A DNA stretch of 38,669 nucleotides, from IMG/VR virus record IMGVR_UViG_3300046740_000369, positions 1 to 38,669 of that record; one strand, written 5' to 3'. Shown here piece after piece: positions 6,633 through 14,937 of this stretch (its first letter is position 1; each line of letters begins with the position of its first letter). The position numbers were made by a program, and so were the translations under genes. The notes beneath the pieces are model-generated. The model did not search any database and was not told the DNA's origin. It saw nothing but the letters and a program-made list of their open reading frames with translations. The DNA is from a virus.

Positions 6633-8744
6633 ATGCCAAAACAGCGTCAGGCGGACCTCTATCCCGCGCTCGACGAATCCTACATCGATTTTATGAGCCG
6701 CTGCGGCAGTGAGATCGGTGATCAGGACGTGTGCCAACTGATCTGGGACGACGCCTGGGACAAGGGCGCGCCGGCTTCGACGACGAAGGACGTCGTCTAT
6801 AAAACCCACGCCGCCAAGGTCAGCGGCCAGGAGTTCGTGCTGTCGGACGAAACGCCCGACCGCATGGACGACGTGATCATGGCGGACGCCTGGGACTTGG
6901 CGTCGTTCCAGAAAAACCCGATCGCGCTGTTCAATCACAACAGCAATGCGCCGATCGGCAAGTGGGCCAACGTCCGCGTCGTGGACAAGCAGTTGCGCGG
7001 CCACCTCGAGCTCGCGCCGACCGGCACCAGCGATCGCATCGACGAAATCCGCAAGCTGATCGAGGCCGGCATTCTGCGCGCCGTCAGCGTCGGATTCCGC
7101 CCGAAGGAATCCAAGGCGCGGCCAGAATCCGACGGCTATTTCTTCACCAAGGCTGAATTGGTGGAGACTTCGCTGGTCAGTGTTCCAGCGAACCCCAACG
7201 CCTTGGCCATCGCCAAGTCGCTCAAGATTTCGCCCGTGACCATCGATCTCGTTTTCGCCGGGAAAGGCAAAGAACGCGGGATCAGGCGGCGCGGGTTCAC
7301 CGGCGGGCAAGCCGACACGTCATCGCGAATAATTGGAAAGGGCGCGACCATGTCGCTCGCTCAAAAAATCAAAGAGAGAGAATCCTCGATCCTCGACAAG
7401 ACCGGCAAGCTCGATGCGCTGCACGACGCTGTCGGCGACGGCGACTATCCGAACGATTTGCTCGAGACAGTGAAAAAGGCGAACGCCGAGATCGCGCACG
7501 ACAGGGAAATCCTGGCGACGTTGCGCGACAGCGAGCGCAATCTCGCCGTGAACAGTGACGACGGCGGCCGAATGCCTGCGGTGATCAAGCAAGGCAACGG
7601 CAGCTATAGCGCGCCGCAACTGCAACGACCGTTCGGCGTCGAACGCAAAAAGCTCGATCCGATCGATCTGCTTTGCCGCTCGGCCGCCTTGCGCCTGCTG
7701 GCACACCACGAGCGCAAGCCGGTGATGGAGGTCACACGCGCCCTCTATGGCAACGACGAGCCACTCGCGGCGGTGGTCGATTGGCAGACCAGGGCGGCCT
7801 CGGCCGCCGCCATGACCACGGTCACCGGATGGGCGAAGGAGCTGGCGCAACAGACCGTCGTCGAGTTCATGGATATCCTGAAGGCGGCCTCGGTATTCGG
7901 GCCGCTGTCTGGCATGGGCCTGGCACTCGGATTTGGCCGCAACGCCAAAATTCTCATCCCGACACGGTCGCGGACGCCAACCATCGCCGGGTCGTTCGTC
8001 GGGGAAGGGTTGCCGATTCCGGTTCGGCAGGGTGCGTTCACGTCGCTCCCGCTGACGCCCATGAAGATGGCGGTCATCACGACCTGGACGCGGGAGCTCG
8101 ACGAGCATTCGATCCCGGCGATCGAGGGGCTGCTGCGTGATGCCGTCGTCTACGACACCTCGGTTGCGATCGACGCCATCCTGCTCGATGCCAATGCGGC
8201 GACGACGATCCGGCCAGCCGGCATCCTCAACGGCGTGGCCGGCCTGACCCCGACCGCCGGCGGCGGCTTTGCCGCGCTCACCGGCGACGTCAAGCAATTG
8301 TCGGGGGCCTTGCTGACCGGAACGCTCGGCAACGTGCGCAAGCCGACCTGGCTGATGAACCCGCAACAGGTCAACAGCGCGGGCTTTGCCATCGCCACCG
8401 GCGCCGGCGTATTCCCGTTCCGCGACGAGATCAGCCAGGGCCGCCTCGGCGGCTGGCCGATCATCCAGAGCGGCACGGTGCCGGCTGGAACGGTCATCGT
8501 CATTGACGCTGCCGACTTCGTCAGCGTCACCGGCGACGGGCCGCGGTTCGAAATCAGCGATCAGGCCACCCTACATATGGAGGACACGAGTCCTACGGAT
8601 ATAAGCACATCCGGCACCGCGGTCGCCTTCCCGGCCAAGAGCATGTTCCAGACCGACATGCTGGCCCTGCGCATGATCATGCCGCTCACTTGGGGAATTA
8701 GGCGAACTGGGACCGTCAGTTGGGTGGCCGGCGTTACGTGGTGA
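6633..8744 (+). CDS. prohead protease-major capsid protein fusion
   Basis: A 703-residue protein. Residues about 50-200 are an HK97-type (herpesvirus-assemblin fold) prohead protease: IALFNHNSNAPIGKW with catalytic His102, ILRAVSVGFRP with Ser152, and VETSLVSVPANPNA. Residues about 240-330 are a helical, charged scaffold (delta) segment. Residues about 330-703 are an HK97-fold major capsid protein (RPFGVERKKLDP; GFGRNAKILIPTRS; TPMKMAVITTWTREL; GGWPIIQS). The protease presumably cleaves itself and the scaffold from the capsid subunit during maturation. An in-frame ATG at 7350 (residue 240), 8 bases after GGAAAGG, could make capsid protein without protease. Such fusions are known in phages but less common than separate genes. 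Confidence 0.9.
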   Translation: MPKQRQADLYPALDESYIDFMSRCGSEIGDQDVCQLIWDDAWDKGAPASTTKDVVYKTHAAKVSGQEFVLSDETPDRMDDVIMADAWDLASFQKNPIALFNHNSNAPIGKWANVRVVDKQLRGHLELAPTGTSDRIDEIRKLIEAGILRAVSVGFRPKESKARPESDGYFFTKAELVETSLVSVPANPNALAIAKSLKISPVTIDLVFAGKGKERGIRRRGFTGGQADTSSRIIGKGATMSLAQKIKERESSILDKTGKLDALHDAVGDGDYPNDLLETVKKANAEIAHDREILATLRDSERNLAVNSDDGGRMPAVIKQGNGSYSAPQLQRPFGVERKKLDPIDLLCRSAALRLLAHHERKPVMEVTRALYGNDEPLAAVVDWQTRAASAAAMTTVTGWAKELAQQTVVEFMDILKAASVFGPLSGMGLALGFGRNAKILIPTRSRTPTIAGSFVGEGLPIPVRQGAFTSLPLTPMKMAVITTWTRELDEHSIPAIEGLLRDAVVYDTSVAIDAILLDANAATTIRPAGILNGVAGLTPTAGGGFAALTGDVKQLSGALLTGTLGNVRKPTWLMNPQQVNSAGFAIATGAGVFPFRDEISQGRLGGWPIIQSGTVPAGTVIVIDAADFVSVTGDGPRFEISDQATLHMEDTSPTDISTSGTAVAFPAKSMFQTDMLALRMIMPLTWGIRRTGTVSWVAGVTW

Positions 8745-8766
8745 TCCGCAACAGAAGGAGTCAATG

Positions 8767-8940
8767 ATGGCTAAGCAATATCAAGGCAAACCAATTCGCA
8801 ATTCGCGCCCCGCGCGCGAAGGCGACGATGAATTTGTCAAGGACACCGGCCAGGTCGTTGTCACGCTCGAGGACGGTACCGAGAAGACCGTCAAGGGCAG
8901 TGAGGTAACGGACAAGCCAACAGAGGGAGGTCAAAAATGA
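8767..8940 (+). CDS. small hypothetical phage protein
   Basis: A 57-residue protein: MAKQYQGKPIRNSRPAREGD, then VVVTLEDGTEKTVKGSEV. Charged and soluble, with one beta-hairpin-like segment. There are ATGs at 8764 and 8767; AGGAG (8756-8760) is best spaced for the second. The stop overlaps the next gene in an ATGA junction. Its position just after the capsid gene suggests a head-related or assembly role. Family unknown. Confidence 0.65.
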   Translation: MAKQYQGKPIRNSRPAREGDDEFVKDTGQVVVTLEDGTEKTVKGSEVTDKPTEGGQK

Positions 8941-9230
8941 CCGACAACGAACACACGACAGCCGCGAAAAAGCGGCTCGCCGACGACCGCGCGGCACGCG
9001 ACAAGGCCAACGAGCAGCAGGCCAAAATGGCGAGCGGGGTAAAGCCGACTCCGACACAGGAAGAAAACGACCTCGCTGCCTTGGGTGTACACCTCATGGA
9101 ACACGAGCCCGACGGTAGCCCAGAGCAGAATGAGCCGCAGACCAAGCAAGCCGAGGAGACCAAGCACTCCGAGGCCGCCAAACGCGAACGCGGCGGCTAC
9201 CAGACGCGGAACACGACGCCAGCAACATGA
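8937..9230 (+). CDS. hydrophilic, disordered phage protein
   Basis: A 97-residue protein very rich in Glu, Lys, Gln, Ala and Asp (KKRLADDRAARDKANEQQAK; EQNEPQTKQAEETKHSEAAK). No hydrophobic core is visible, so it is probably disordered or coiled coil. GGGAGG (8925-8930) lies 6 bases before the ATG, and the start overlaps the preceding stop. Coupled small genes after a capsid gene are common in rhizobial phages; the function is unknown. Confidence 0.65.
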   Translation: MTDNEHTTAAKKRLADDRAARDKANEQQAKMASGVKPTPTQEENDLAALGVHLMEHEPDGSPEQNEPQTKQAEETKHSEAAKRERGGYQTRNTTPAT

Positions 9231-9238
9231 ATGCAAAA

Positions 9239-9829
9239 TCAAATTGCTGATGGGCGCCTGTTTTTAACTTGTTGAGAACGGGTCGCCCATCGGCAGTTTG
9301 ACGGCTTGTAGTCGCCATCATTGTCAATGCGATCTATCGAATAGAATGCCCGCCGGCCAGAGATCGATATCGGCCTAGGTCCCATATCTTTGAAAAAACA
9401 TGCGAAAGAATTCCAGCGTTTGCATACGGCAATACCGCGACTACCGTAATACTTATACCCACTAGCGTTTGGGTTACGGCAACGGGCATGCATTGCCGTC
9501 CATACGCGGTATTCGGGAGATGGTGTGTTTCGTGGCGCGTGACCATGTTTTGTCGATCGTTTCCTAACTGTGTCAGTAGCGACTTCGCGTTGGAGGCATC
9601 CGCAGGATTGTGCTTCACCGTCGCGAAGACTGGAAATTCTGGTCGTGGTCTTGTTTCCGCAGACACACGCGCAACGCCAGCGCGTTCCACCGTTGCCGCT
9701 GCGGCTTGGAGCCATGCTGATGATGGTTAATCGACCAAATGTCTGTCCGATCAACTTACGCTGCATGGCGGCGCGACGTTTGCGCCAACCAGCACGATAA
9801 CTCGCCAGGGAATTGGGCTTACGAGACAT
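9239..9829 (-). CDS. free-standing HNH homing endonuclease
   Basis: A 196-residue protein on the strand opposite the structural genes. It shows IGQTFGRLTIIS, then CACVCGNKTTTR and SCGCLQRE (zinc-binding N-terminal domain), YRVWTAMHARCRNPN, YYGSRGIAVCKRWNSF, and the HNH core SIDRIDNDGDYKPSNCRWAT, ending QQVKNRR. This is the classic layout of phage HNH homing endonucleases with a DNA-binding GRLTV/AP2-like front. Start chosen at the ATG of MSRKPNS because AGGAG is 10 bases upstream. Its start codon shares bases with the portal gene's (CATG, 9827-9830). Lower GC than its neighbours suggests recent arrival. Confidence 0.85.
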   Translation of the reverse strand: MSRKPNSLASYRAGWRKRRAAMQRKLIGQTFGRLTIISMAPSRSGNGGTRWRCACVCGNKTTTRISSLRDGEAQSCGCLQREVATDTVRKRSTKHGHAPRNTPSPEYRVWTAMHARCRNPNASGYKYYGSRGIAVCKRWNSFACFFKDMGPRPISISGRRAFYSIDRIDNDGDYKPSNCRWATRSQQVKNRRPSAI

Positions 9830-11249
9830 GGCCTCAAATCTCCTAAGACGCATGCGGGATTGGGTGACCAAGGGCGAGGGGAACTATAGACCAGGGCCAT
9901 ATTTTTTACCAGTGACCGGCGGGTGGTTGCCCGCCGGTGTGGCCGACAACTGGTGGCAGCAGGGCTACACGCCGGTCAGCTTCGGCGCCCAGTCGGCCAT
10001 GGTCGAGGCTTGCGTCTCGGCCTATGCGCAGACCGTCGCCATGTGTCCCGGCGACCATTGGCGGCTCAACGACAAAGATGGACGCGAGCGAGTCAAGACA
10101 TCGGCGCTCTCGCGTCTGCTGCGCCATCCCAACGACTACCAGTCGATCTCGGACTTCCTGCTGAACGCGACCCGCTCGCTCTACCTCGATGGCAACGCCT
10201 ATGCGCTCGGGCTGCGCAACGACCGCTTCGAGATCGACGAACTGCACCTGATGGACCCGCTGCAGTCGCATCCGCGGCTGGCCGCCAACGGCGATATTTT
10301 CTATCAGTTGCACGGCAACCAGGTGATCGAAAAACGGCTCGGCGCCGAGCCGCTGATCGTGCCGCAACGCGACGTCCTGCACATCCGTCTGCATACGGTG
10401 CGGCATCGCTGGCCGGCGCCGCTGGTCGGCGAGAGCCCGCTCGTTGCGGCCCAAAGCGACATCGGCATCAACGAAGCGATCGCGCGCCAGCAGACGGGGT
10501 ACTACCTCAACGAGGCGCGGCCCTCGGCGGTGCTCTCGACCGACCTGAAGCTCAAGCAGGAAGAGGTCCAGCAACTGCGCGACCGCTGGAACGACCAGAC
10601 CAAGGGCCTGCACCAGGGCGGCACGCCGATCCTGACGGCCGGCCTGAAGGTCCAGCCCTGGGCGCAGGGCGGCCGCGATGCCGCCACCGTTGACATGAAG
10701 AAACTGTCGAACGAGCAGATTGCGTTGGCGTTCCGCATCCCGCTGCAGATCCTCGGTATCGGCGGCACCGCGTACAGCTCGACCGAATTGCTGATGCAGA
10801 GCTGGGTCGCGAGCGGTTTAGGATTTGCACTCAATCACATCGAGGAAGCGTTCGGCCTGCTGTTCGACCTCAAGGGCCAGCCCGACGAGTATGTGGAATT
10901 CGACACCGCCGCGCTGCTGCGCTCGGCGATGAAGGACCGCATCGAGAGCCTGGCGCGCGGCGTGCAAGGCGGCATCTTCGCCCCGAACGAAGCGCGCGCG
11001 CTCGAAGGCTACGAGGCGGTTTCGTTCGGCGACGAGCCTCGCGTCCAGCAGCAGGTCGTCCCGTTGAGTCAGATCGGGAAGACACCTGCACCGGCGGCGC
11101 CGCCCAGTCCTCCCGCGGCGCTGCCGGCCGCGGCGTCGGATGCCGCTGCCGATCCGGCAAAGCCACCGGCACCACAGCCAGGGGCGCCCAAAAAGTCGGG
11201 CGCTGAGTTGGCCGCTGCTTTCACTCTGGCCCTGAAGGCTGCCGCATGA
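9828..11249 (+). CDS. portal protein (HK97 family)
   Basis: About 473 residues. The core shows VGESPLVAAQSDIGINEAIA, LSNEQIALAFRIPLQILGIG, then YSSTELLMQSWVASGL, typical of the HK97/Caudovirales portal family. The C-terminus (residues about 415-473) is a Pro/Ala-rich tail. It forms the dodecameric ring at one vertex through which DNA is packaged and to which the tail connects. The start is uncertain: TTG 9813, ATG 9828 (used here) and ATG 9852 are in frame and none has a strong ribosome site, probably because the HNH gene inserted just upstream. Unusually, it lies after the capsid gene rather than before. Confidence 0.9.
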   Translation: MASNLLRRMRDWVTKGEGNYRPGPYFLPVTGGWLPAGVADNWWQQGYTPVSFGAQSAMVEACVSAYAQTVAMCPGDHWRLNDKDGRERVKTSALSRLLRHPNDYQSISDFLLNATRSLYLDGNAYALGLRNDRFEIDELHLMDPLQSHPRLAANGDIFYQLHGNQVIEKRLGAEPLIVPQRDVLHIRLHTVRHRWPAPLVGESPLVAAQSDIGINEAIARQQTGYYLNEARPSAVLSTDLKLKQEEVQQLRDRWNDQTKGLHQGGTPILTAGLKVQPWAQGGRDAATVDMKKLSNEQIALAFRIPLQILGIGGTAYSSTELLMQSWVASGLGFALNHIEEAFGLLFDLKGQPDEYVEFDTAALLRSAMKDRIESLARGVQGGIFAPNEARALEGYEAVSFGDEPRVQQQVVPLSQIGKTPAPAAPPSPPAALPAAASDAAADPAKPPAPQPGAPKKSGAELAAAFTLALKAAA

Positions 11250-11518
11250 TGGACGACGAAACCATAACGGCGCTCGCCGCGGGCATGGCACCGTTTGTGC
11301 GCGAATGCGTGGCTGACGCCGTGTTCAATATTGGCCTCGACCAGCAGGTCGTCATGCTGCCACCCGAGCTCGCCGTCGAGGTCGCCAGTGCGGCCCGGAT
11401 GCTGCACGAGCTGCCGCCGATTGTGTCACGTGAAACACCGGCCGCCGCCAGGGTCACGCGCATCGAGCGCGACGAGAATGGCGCGCTGGTGCCGGTCTAT
11501 GGTGAGCCGCAACCGTGA
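11246..11518 (+). CDS. small hypothetical protein after portal
   Basis: A 90-residue protein: MMDDETITALAAGMAPFVRE, then a helical body and ETPAAARVTRIERDENGALV near the end. It overlaps the portal stop (ATGA) and the next start (GTGA). Acidic and soluble. Position suggests a virion accessory protein; no family recognised. Confidence 0.65.
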   Translation: MMDDETITALAAGMAPFVRECVADAVFNIGLDQQVVMLPPELAVEVASAARMLHELPPIVSRETPAAARVTRIERDENGALVPVYGEPQP

Positions 11519-11877
11519 TCGTCAACCTGTCTGAGGCGGCGAGTAGCGCCATGCTCGATGCGCTTGCGCAGATGATGAATGGTGGCAGCATCGAACTGTT
11601 ATCGGATACCGGCACGTTGGCGGTGCTGCCGCTATCCAATCCAGCCGCGCAGGAAGCTATCGGCGGCGAGCTGGTGTTTAACCGGATTGCCGAGGAGGAC
11701 GCCGCACTGGCACAAGGCAACGCAACGGGCGCCCGCATCGTGGCCGCCGATGGCAGCCTGGTCTTTGCCTGCGATGTCGGCGACGAGAAATCGGACGCCG
11801 TTATCCGGCTCAACACGACCAGGATCTTTCGCAACAGCCCGGTGCGGCTGCAGTCGTTCCGATTGGTGATGCCATGA
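11515..11877 (+). CDS. phage structural protein, upstream of tail fibre
   Basis: A 120-residue protein with a GTG start in a GTGA overlap. It has IELLSDTGTLAVLPLSNPAA, then a beta-rich half (GARIVAADGSLVFACDVGDE; RLNTTRIFRNSPVRLQSF). The pattern resembles small proteins that precede fibre genes in rhizobial phages. It is coupled to the fibre (ATGA at 11874), so it may be a fibre attachment or assembly partner. That role is inference. Confidence 0.6.
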   Translation: MIVNLSEAASSAMLDALAQMMNGGSIELLSDTGTLAVLPLSNPAAQEAIGGELVFNRIAEEDAALAQGNATGARIVAADGSLVFACDVGDEKSDAVIRLNTTRIFRNSPVRLQSFRLVMP

Positions 11878-13607
11878 TCGCCGACCGCGTCAAGGAACTC
11901 TCGACATCGACCGGCACCGGCTTTGTTGTGCTGGCAGGTGCCGTCACCGGCTTTGAGAGTTTCAACACCGCGTTCGGCGTCGGCCCGTCGTTCGACTATT
12001 GCATCGAGTCCATTGATGGCACCACCGGCATGCCGAACGGCGCTTGGGAGATCGGCCGCGGGCACCTGTCCGACGCCACCACGCTGGTGCGTGACACCGT
12101 GCGGCAGTCAACTAATGCCGACGCATTGGTCGTGTTTGCCGCCGGCAGCAAGAATGTCTTTTGCACCCTGCCGGCGAGCGTGATCACTGCGCTGCAAGCC
12201 AAGCTCGACGACGCGCCATCGGACGGCAAGACATATGGCCGCAAGGATGCGGCTTGGATCGAGGCGGCAGCTAAGGCCTATGTCGATTCCGCCGACGTTC
12301 TCAAGGAGGACAAGGCAAACAAAGGCGCCGCCAACGGCTATGCATCGCTCGATGCGGGCGCCAAGGTGCCTGCGGCACAGTTGCCGTCCTACGTCGACGA
12401 CGTGCTGGAATATGCAAGCACGGGCGCATTTCCCACCACCGGCACGACGGGGGTCATCTACGTCGCGCTGAACACCGGCAAGATCTATCGCTGGTCTGGT
12501 TCGGCCTATATCGAGATCTCGCCGTCGCCAGGCTCGACCGATGCGGTGCCGGAAGGCTCGGTCAATCTTTATTATACCAACGCCAGGGCATCGGCCGCCG
12601 CGCCGGTGCAAAGCGTAGCCAGTCGCACTGGTGCGGTGACGCTGACGAAGTCCGATGTCGGCCTGGCGAACGTCGACAATACTAGCGACGCCAGCAAACC
12701 CATCAGCACAGCAACGCAGGCTGGTCTTGACGGCAAGGTATCCAAGGCCGGCGACACCATGACGGGCAATCTGACGATTGCGAAAAGCGGAAGTGGGCTG
12801 GATAGCGTGATTTGGGGGCAGTCGGGCAGCGTGGCGCGATGGGGTGTCATTTTAGGCAACGCCGACGCGGAAAGCGGCGGAAATGCCGGATCGAATTTTG
12901 GCGTTGCATGCTGGAGTGACGGTGGCTCATATCTCAGCCAACCGCTTACCATCAGCCGCGCTACCGGCAACGTCGGTATTGGCTCGTTAACGCCGGGGGC
13001 CAGGCTGACGATCTCGGGGGCGGCGTTAACAAGGGTGGTTCTAAACTCCACGGACGGCAATCCGGCTTTTGTTTTGCAAGACAATGGGACTGACAAAGCG
13101 CAATTCGCGTTGTTCGCAGGGCAGACGTATTTTGACTACCAGGGTCTGTTGAACCTACGTTCTGGCGGTGGAACAACAACAACTGCAACATTGAGCGCGG
13201 CCGGCGATTTAACCATCACCGGCACCGCCACCAAGCCTGGTGGTGGTGCTTGGACTGCAACATCCGACGAACGCATCAAGGATGTGATCGGCGATTATGT
13301 GCATGGGCTCGCCGAGGTGTTGCAGCTATTGCCAGTGCGTTACACGTTCAAAGGCAACTACTCAAAGAAGCTGGACGAGCCGTCAGCACATCAATTGCTC
13401 GCGGATAACAAACGCGAGTTTATCGGGCTGATCGCGCAGCAAGCCGAAGTGCCGATGCCTGAGATGGTGACGACGGAGGCCGGATTTGTCGACGGCAAGC
13501 CGGTCGCTGATTTGCGCGTGCTCGATACCACCGCGTTGACCTTCGCCTTGGTTAACGCCGTCAAAGAATTGGCGGCGCGCATCGAGGCGCTGGAAGGGGC
13601 GGCATAG
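11874..13607 (+). CDS. tail fibre with C-terminal S74 intramolecular chaperone
   Basis: A 577-residue protein. The N-terminal domain (residues about 1-105) is the attachment type seen in phage fibres (WEIGRGHLS; TLVRDTVRQSTNADA). The middle has a collar/fibre repeat (VASRTGAVTLTKSDVGLANV then DNTSDASKPIS; AGDTMTGNLTI) and a beta-rich shaft. The last about 114 residues are the Peptidase_S74 chaperone: TSDERIKD with Ser464 and Lys469 forming the expected dyad, then FIGLIAQQAEVPMPEMV and a C-terminal trimerising helix. In this family the chaperone trimerises the fibre and cuts itself off just before the Ser. Its place directly after portal, far from the other fibres, is unusual. Confidence 0.9.
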   Translation: MIADRVKELSTSTGTGFVVLAGAVTGFESFNTAFGVGPSFDYCIESIDGTTGMPNGAWEIGRGHLSDATTLVRDTVRQSTNADALVVFAAGSKNVFCTLPASVITALQAKLDDAPSDGKTYGRKDAAWIEAAAKAYVDSADVLKEDKANKGAANGYASLDAGAKVPAAQLPSYVDDVLEYASTGAFPTTGTTGVIYVALNTGKIYRWSGSAYIEISPSPGSTDAVPEGSVNLYYTNARASAAAPVQSVASRTGAVTLTKSDVGLANVDNTSDASKPISTATQAGLDGKVSKAGDTMTGNLTIAKSGSGLDSVIWGQSGSVARWGVILGNADAESGGNAGSNFGVACWSDGGSYLSQPLTISRATGNVGIGSLTPGARLTISGAALTRVVLNSTDGNPAFVLQDNGTDKAQFALFAGQTYFDYQGLLNLRSGGGTTTTATLSAAGDLTITGTATKPGGGAWTATSDERIKDVIGDYVHGLAEVLQLLPVRYTFKGNYSKKLDEPSAHQLLADNKREFIGLIAQQAEVPMPEMVTTEAGFVDGKPVADLRVLDTTALTFALVNAVKELAARIEALEGAA

Positions 13608-13610
13608 CCG

Positions 13611-14150
13611 ATGCTGGGGTTCTGTCCGGTCTCGGCGGCGCCGCTCAGCGCAGCTCCGACCTTCGAGCTGCCGGCTGGCATCGTCGTCGCGGAGGTGGTC
13701 GAGGCCGCAGCTGCGGCGGACATCGCCGCCGCCGTCGTCCAGCCGGTGCTCGTCGTCATCCTTCCCGGCGGCGGTCGTCGTGAACAATTGCGGCCGGACC
13801 TCGTCGAAGGGGTCGGCTACGGCATCCTGCCCGAGCTTGAAGGCGAGGCGCACGGGGTCGTTGTCGCGGTCAGCATCGGCGCTGCGGTGCTGCGCAGTCT
13901 CGCTGGCGAGGCCGCTGGTGCGGCCGGCGCTGGTGGGCGGGGGAATGGGCCGCTCGCGGTCAATGCGGCGGCCCGCGGCGCCCGTGGCGCGAAGGGCGCG
14001 GCGGTGGCCGTTCTCGGCCTTGAGGTTGCCGGCGCGGGGTCTATCAGCGTGCGCGGCAAGGGTTTCGGCGTGATCGGCGCCATGGAAGCAGTCGCGAGCG
14101 GCCGGCAGGACGATGACGAAGCCGCGGTCGCGTGGCTCTTGGCAGCGTGA
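13611..14150 (+). CDS. Ala/Gly-rich phage protein of unknown role
   Basis: A 179-residue protein that begins MLGFCPVSAAPLSAAP, a start pattern (G-F-x-P-V-S-x-A-P) I recognise from rhizobial phage structural-region proteins. Residues about 20-90 are Val/Ala-rich beta (GIVVAEVVEAAAAADIAAAV), then an Arg/Gly/Ala stretch (NAAARGARGAKGAAVAVLGL). It starts 3 bases after the fibre gene. It is probably a virion component; no family can be named. Confidence 0.6.
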   Translation: MLGFCPVSAAPLSAAPTFELPAGIVVAEVVEAAAAADIAAAVVQPVLVVILPGGGRREQLRPDLVEGVGYGILPELEGEAHGVVVAVSIGAAVLRSLAGEAAGAAGAGGRGNGPLAVNAAARGARGAKGAAVAVLGLEVAGAGSISVRGKGFGVIGAMEAVASGRQDDDEAAVAWLLAA

Positions 14151-14164
14151 TTATGGGAGATGGC

Positions 14165-14935
14165 ATGAGTGAGAAACCGGCCGTCCCCGTCCCGCAATAT
14201 ACGCTGTTCGAAGCGGTCGGCACTTGCCTGGCGCTGGGCAGGCGCGCCCTGGACGAGGTCCGCACCCTGGCGCGCCTGCCGGGGCCGGATGGCAAGCGCG
14301 GACCAAAAGGCGAGGCCGGCGACAAGGGCGAGCGCGGCGAGCCGGGCAAAATTGGGCCGGCAGGAGCCGCGGGCCTCGACGGCACGGACGGCGCCCGCGG
14401 CCAGAAGGGCGAGCCTGGAACGCTCCCGGTGGCGCGGGAATGGGTGCCGGACACCGTCCATTACGCCGGCATCGTGGTGACTCATGGCGGCGGCACCTGG
14501 CAGGCAAGTTGCGACACTGGGCAGGCGCCGGGCCATGCCGATTGGATTTGCCTCGCTTGTCCCGGCCGCGATGCCGTGATGCCGAAGGTGCGCGGCACCT
14601 GGAGCGAAGCCGAGACCTATGCGGCGCTCGACATCGTCGCGCTCGGCGGCTCCAGCTTCATCGCGCGGCGCGCGGCGCCTGGCGCTTGCCCAGGCGAGGG
14701 CTGGCAGTTGATCGCATCCGCCGGCCGCCAGGGCAGCAAGGGGCCGGCGGGCGATCGCGGGGAGACTGGCGCCGCCGGCGCGCGCGGTCTGCCGGGTACG
14801 TCTGCGCCGGTGATCATCGGCTGGAAGATCGATCGCAAGGCTTATGCCGCGATCCCGATCCTCTCCGACCAGAGCAATGCGCCGCCGCTCGAGCTGCGCA
14901 GTCTGTTCGAGCAGTTCCACGACGAGGCGCGCTAA
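14165..14935 (+). CDS. collagen-like tail protein with carbohydrate-binding-like segments
   Basis: A 256-residue protein. Gly-X-Y repeats occur twice: residues about 43-88 (GPDGKRGPKGEAGDKGERGE and onward) and about 188-212 (GPAGDRGETGAAGARGLPG). Each block is paired with a W-x-x-x-x-x-Y-x-x-x-D-x-V-x-x-x-G-x-x-(W/F) segment (VHYAGIVVTHGGGTWQAS; SEAETYAALDIVALGGSSF) resembling CBM5/12-type chitin-binding folds. Phage collagen repeats form trimeric stalks. Start chosen at 14165 because GGGAGA lies just upstream; two earlier in-frame starts exist. Likely a fibre or appendage touching the host surface. Confidence 0.75.
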   Translation: MSEKPAVPVPQYTLFEAVGTCLALGRRALDEVRTLARLPGPDGKRGPKGEAGDKGERGEPGKIGPAGAAGLDGTDGARGQKGEPGTLPVAREWVPDTVHYAGIVVTHGGGTWQASCDTGQAPGHADWICLACPGRDAVMPKVRGTWSEAETYAALDIVALGGSSFIARRAAPGACPGEGWQLIASAGRQGSKGPAGDRGETGAAGARGLPGTSAPVIIGWKIDRKAYAAIPILSDQSNAPPLELRSLFEQFHDEAR

Positions 14936-14937
14936 AA

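Noticed and set aside
7320-8366. Long antisense frame opposite the capsid gene
   Set aside because: Same shadow effect; composition is unlike a protein and the sense strand is a confident capsid gene.
13817-14920. Antisense frame of 367 codons opposite the collagen-like gene
   Set aside because: Arises from the GGC/GCC-rich collagen repeats; no start signal, low complexity.
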